From NCBI GenBank assembly GCA_937922175.1, contig CAKZUU010000238.1, positions 1-8,077 of the forward strand: a stretch of DNA of 8,077 nucleotides, given 5' to 3'. The stretch comes from an uncultured Gemmataceae bacterium (GTDB taxonomy: Bacteria > Planctomycetota > Planctomycetia > Gemmatales > Gemmataceae). The first letter of the stretch is position 1. Every line of letters begins with the position of its first letter. A program made the position numbers and the translations under genes. Shown here piece by piece: positions 6,679 through 8,077 of this stretch. A model generated the notes under the pieces. The model was not told the origin of the DNA and searched no databases. It saw only the letters and a list, made by a program, of their open reading frames with translations.

Positions 6679-6993
6679 CTACTTCTTGAGTTCCACTTTC
6701 GTGGCTTTCACGATCAGCTTCTCACCGCTTTTGGTGACCGCTCCAACGACGGTCCCGTCCGCCCCTTCCGTGCAGACCTTCCCGTGGTATTTCTTGTGCG
6801 ACTCCGCGTCGAAGTAGTAAGTCACTTCCTTGCCGGACTCCTTAACCACGATCACGGTCTCGCATTTGTCACTCTTGGCCAATTCGCATTTGGCACAGGT
6901 GATTTTCCCCTGAAGCGTTTTCTCTTCCGCTCGAACTTGCCCGGCGATGGTCCATGCCAGACACAAACTCAAACCGACGGTCAACAGGCGCAT
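6679..6993 (-). CDS. Small secreted CxxC protein, possible metal binder, 104 aa
   Basis: I do not know a named family for this protein, though small secreted proteins of this style are common in planctomycetes. ATG 6993-6991 was chosen because GAGGG lies 6 bases upstream. A TTG at 6999 has no usable ribosome binding site. Residues 1-22 are a signal peptide: one Arg, a hydrophobic core LLTVGLSLCLAWTIAG, and a likely signal peptidase I cut after VRA, with no lipobox. The mature part (about 82 aa) contains CAKC (33-36), C44, and SHKKYHGKVC with H66, H70 and C74. Four cysteines and two spaced histidines suggest metal binding or disulfides outside the cytoplasm. The segment around residues 46-61 (TVIVVKESGKEVTYYF) and the C-terminal GTVVGAVTKSGEKLIVKATKVE look like beta strands, as in a small OB-like barrel. 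Lys is frequent. The gene is convergent with nrdJ and has its own terminator. The function is unknown. Confidence 0.85.
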   Translation of the reverse strand: MRLLTVGLSLCLAWTIAGQVRAEEKTLQGKITCAKCELAKSDKCETVIVVKESGKEVTYYFDAESHKKYHGKVCTEGADGTVVGAVTKSGEKLIVKATKVELKK

Positions 6994-7582
6994 GATCAAC
7001 CCTCGGGACCTAAAAGTTTACAACAGGCCATCCGACTCCTTCGACTCTACTCAACACCGGCAACGCTGACAAGACCGCCGGCTGGCAGAACTCCATGCCG
7101 AATGTCGCCCTTGGTCCCTCCCTTCAGCCTGTACAACGGATGACCTGAAGACGAATCCGCGGGAAATTCCCACCGACTCAAAGACGAGCTTGGATCATGG
7201 GCGACGATTGCCCGCTGTTTCCGTGATTTTGTTGTCGCCATCGACTCCAACAGCGAGCGGGCAGTCAACCCATAGAGGAGGAAGCCCGTCGTTCCCAGCT
7301 CGCTCTCGATGAAAATGCCATTGTTTTTGCAGTCGGATGCGGGCCCGGTTCCTCGGGTTTCGCCTTCGGATGGGCCATGGGTTCGGTCGAATGTGTCCCA
7401 CCGGCGTTGGCTGGAAATCTTTGTGCTCCGCGAGGAATGGACGGTGCATCGGGAAGATGACGAGACCGATCCTCGCATGATGCGCCGACATTTTTCAGGA
7501 ATTGCCAAACGTCCCGTCGTTGGCCGATGCTCGACGCCTTCCGGAACGATGTTTCCCCTTGTCGTCGAGCGCTGAAAAGGTT

Positions 7583-7629
7583 GCGGCACGTTCTGGGACC
7601 TTCGGCCCGAGGGGCCAACGACTTGCCGC
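7583..7629 (+). other. Nested inverted repeat (hairpin element)
   Basis: GCGGCACGTT (7583-7592) pairs with AACG (7617-7620) and, after a 3-base bulge, TGCCGC (7624-7629). Inside it GGCCC/GGGCC (7604-7608 with 7612-7616) forms its own hairpin. A pyrimidine-rich stretch, CCATCTTCCTT, follows. It may be a transcription terminator shielding the downstream gene, or part of a structured RNA. No gene that clearly needs it lies directly upstream. Confidence 0.4.
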
Positions 7630-7697
7630 CCATCTTCCTTAATGGGGATTGACCCGTTCGACGAAGAAAGTACCGACTGAGAAAGCTGTCTTAAATT

Positions 7698-7706
7698 TGG
7701 TATAAT
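7698..7706 (+). promoter_or_regulatory. Extended -10 promoter, leaderless start predicted
   Basis: TGGTATAAT is a perfect extended -10 (TGn plus TATAAT). It ends 7 bases before ATG 7714, so transcription should start on or beside the start codon. No -35 hexamer is seen at 16-18 bases, which is normal for extended -10 promoters, and no Shine-Dalgarno sequence is present. Confidence 0.65.
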
Positions 7707-7713
7707 AAGCGGC

Positions 7714-8073
7714 ATGAACGCCGTGCCCTTTTCCATTGAAGTCTTCGGCGGTCTGGGCGAGTGCCACGGCATTTTGCGCGATGAGGGCACGCACCTGACG
7801 TTCGAGTTTCAGGTCACCGATGCCGTTGCCGGTTTCCTGAAATCTGGAGTCAAAGAGGTTCGCGTCCCGTTAGAAGATTTGATTTCCGTCTCGTTGCGCA
7901 AGGGATGGTTTCGGACGAAGATTATCGTCCAAGCGGCTCGGATGGAGGTCTTGCAAGACCTGCCGGGGATGACTCAAGGGCGGGTGGAATTGAGCATCGA
8001 GCGACCGTATCGCGACGCTGCCCAGAACCTGGTCACCGGGCTGTATCAAGACGGTCCACCGCTGTCGACGTAG
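7714..8073 (+). CDS. Hypothetical cytoplasmic protein, 119 aa, beta-rich
   Basis: I do not recognise a named family. There is no signal peptide, membrane segment or cysteine cluster (one Cys, C17). The pattern is of short alternating strands: FSIEVFGGLGECHGILRDEG (6-25), THLTFEFQV (26-34), KEVRVPLEDLISVSLRKGWF (47-66), TKIIVQAA (68-75) and GRVELSIERP (89-98). A final helix follows (YRDAAQNLVTGLY, 99-111). Strands capped by one C-terminal helix, with a VPLEDLISVSLRKGWF segment, resemble bacterial PH-like domains, but this is an impression of fold rather than a match. The start at ATG 7714 is supported by a perfect extended -10 box 7 bases upstream and by the absence of an earlier in-frame start. 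The stop TAG is inside the window, so the gene is complete. Codon use matches the neighbouring genes. Confidence 0.85.
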   Translation: MNAVPFSIEVFGGLGECHGILRDEGTHLTFEFQVTDAVAGFLKSGVKEVRVPLEDLISVSLRKGWFRTKIIVQAARMEVLQDLPGMTQGRVELSIERPYRDAAQNLVTGLYQDGPPLST

Positions 8074-8077
8074 ATCT

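Larger units (their letters stand above)
6994..7713. other. Long intergenic region without a supported gene
   Basis: These 720 bases contain open frames on both strands, but none has a start codon with a properly placed ribosome binding site, a known motif or a convincing protein composition. The best candidates are a plus-strand frame 7309-7575 (88 aa, contains WLEIFVLREEWTVHRED) and a minus-strand frame 7239-7047 (about 63 aa, starting MATTKSRKQ, GGAG only 3 bases before ATG). AGGAGG occurs at 7276-7281, but no start codon follows at a usable distance. A nested hairpin (7583-7629) and the promoter of the next gene lie at the right end. The region could hold a decayed gene. Confidence 0.5.

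Noticed and set aside
7309..7575. Plus-strand open frame of 88 aa
   Set aside because: No ribosome site or promoter at the start, no recognisable motif, and the frame is only short. It may be a gene remnant, so it is mentioned in the gap entry only.
7047..7790. Minus-strand open frame of 247 aa
   Set aside because: It overlaps the well-supported gene at 7714, has no motif, and its Ser/Arg/Pro-rich composition looks like an out-of-frame reading. Only its last 63 codons look slightly protein-like.

Overview
This window is GC-rich, and its gene content fits a planctomycete of the Gemmata type. That placement is an inference. It rests on the very long B12-dependent ribonucleotide reductase, the tiny secreted Cys-rich protein, long gene-poor gaps, and heavy use of TCG, TTG and CGA codons. 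No rRNA, tRNA, CRISPR array, insertion sequence or phage gene was seen.

Layout. Bases 1-374 hold the 3' end of a sigma-54-type (NtrC-like) transcriptional activator with a Fis-type helix-turn-helix. The gap 375-884 contains one plausible small gene on the minus strand (597-400), with a good ribosome binding site and an extended -10 promoter. Then come three plus-strand genes: a THUMP/UPF0020-type RNA methyltransferase (885-1979), dCTP deaminase dcd (2029-2601), and after a 286-base leader region the adenosylcobalamin-dependent class II ribonucleotide reductase nrdJ (2888-6523, 1211 aa). Two hairpin terminators (6543-6644) separate nrdJ from a convergent minus-strand gene for a small secreted CxxC protein (6993-6679). 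Bases 6994-7713 hold no gene I can support. A short unknown gene (7714-8073) closes the window.

How the genes fit together. Dcd converts dCTP to dUTP, the precursor of dTMP, and NrdJ makes deoxyribonucleotides from ribonucleotides, so the centre of the window is a deoxynucleotide supply locus. The methyltransferase lies 49 bases before dcd on the same strand and could be co-transcribed with it. nrdJ seems to have its own promoter: an A-rich tract, then a TAGAAT box, then a leader that can fold into several perfect-stem hairpins.

The most interesting non-coding signals are this nrdJ leader and two genes (885 and 7714) whose -10 boxes lie only 6-7 bases before the start codon, which predicts leaderless mRNAs. 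Most of the window is otherwise ordinary housekeeping, and I do not see a clearly new multi-gene system.
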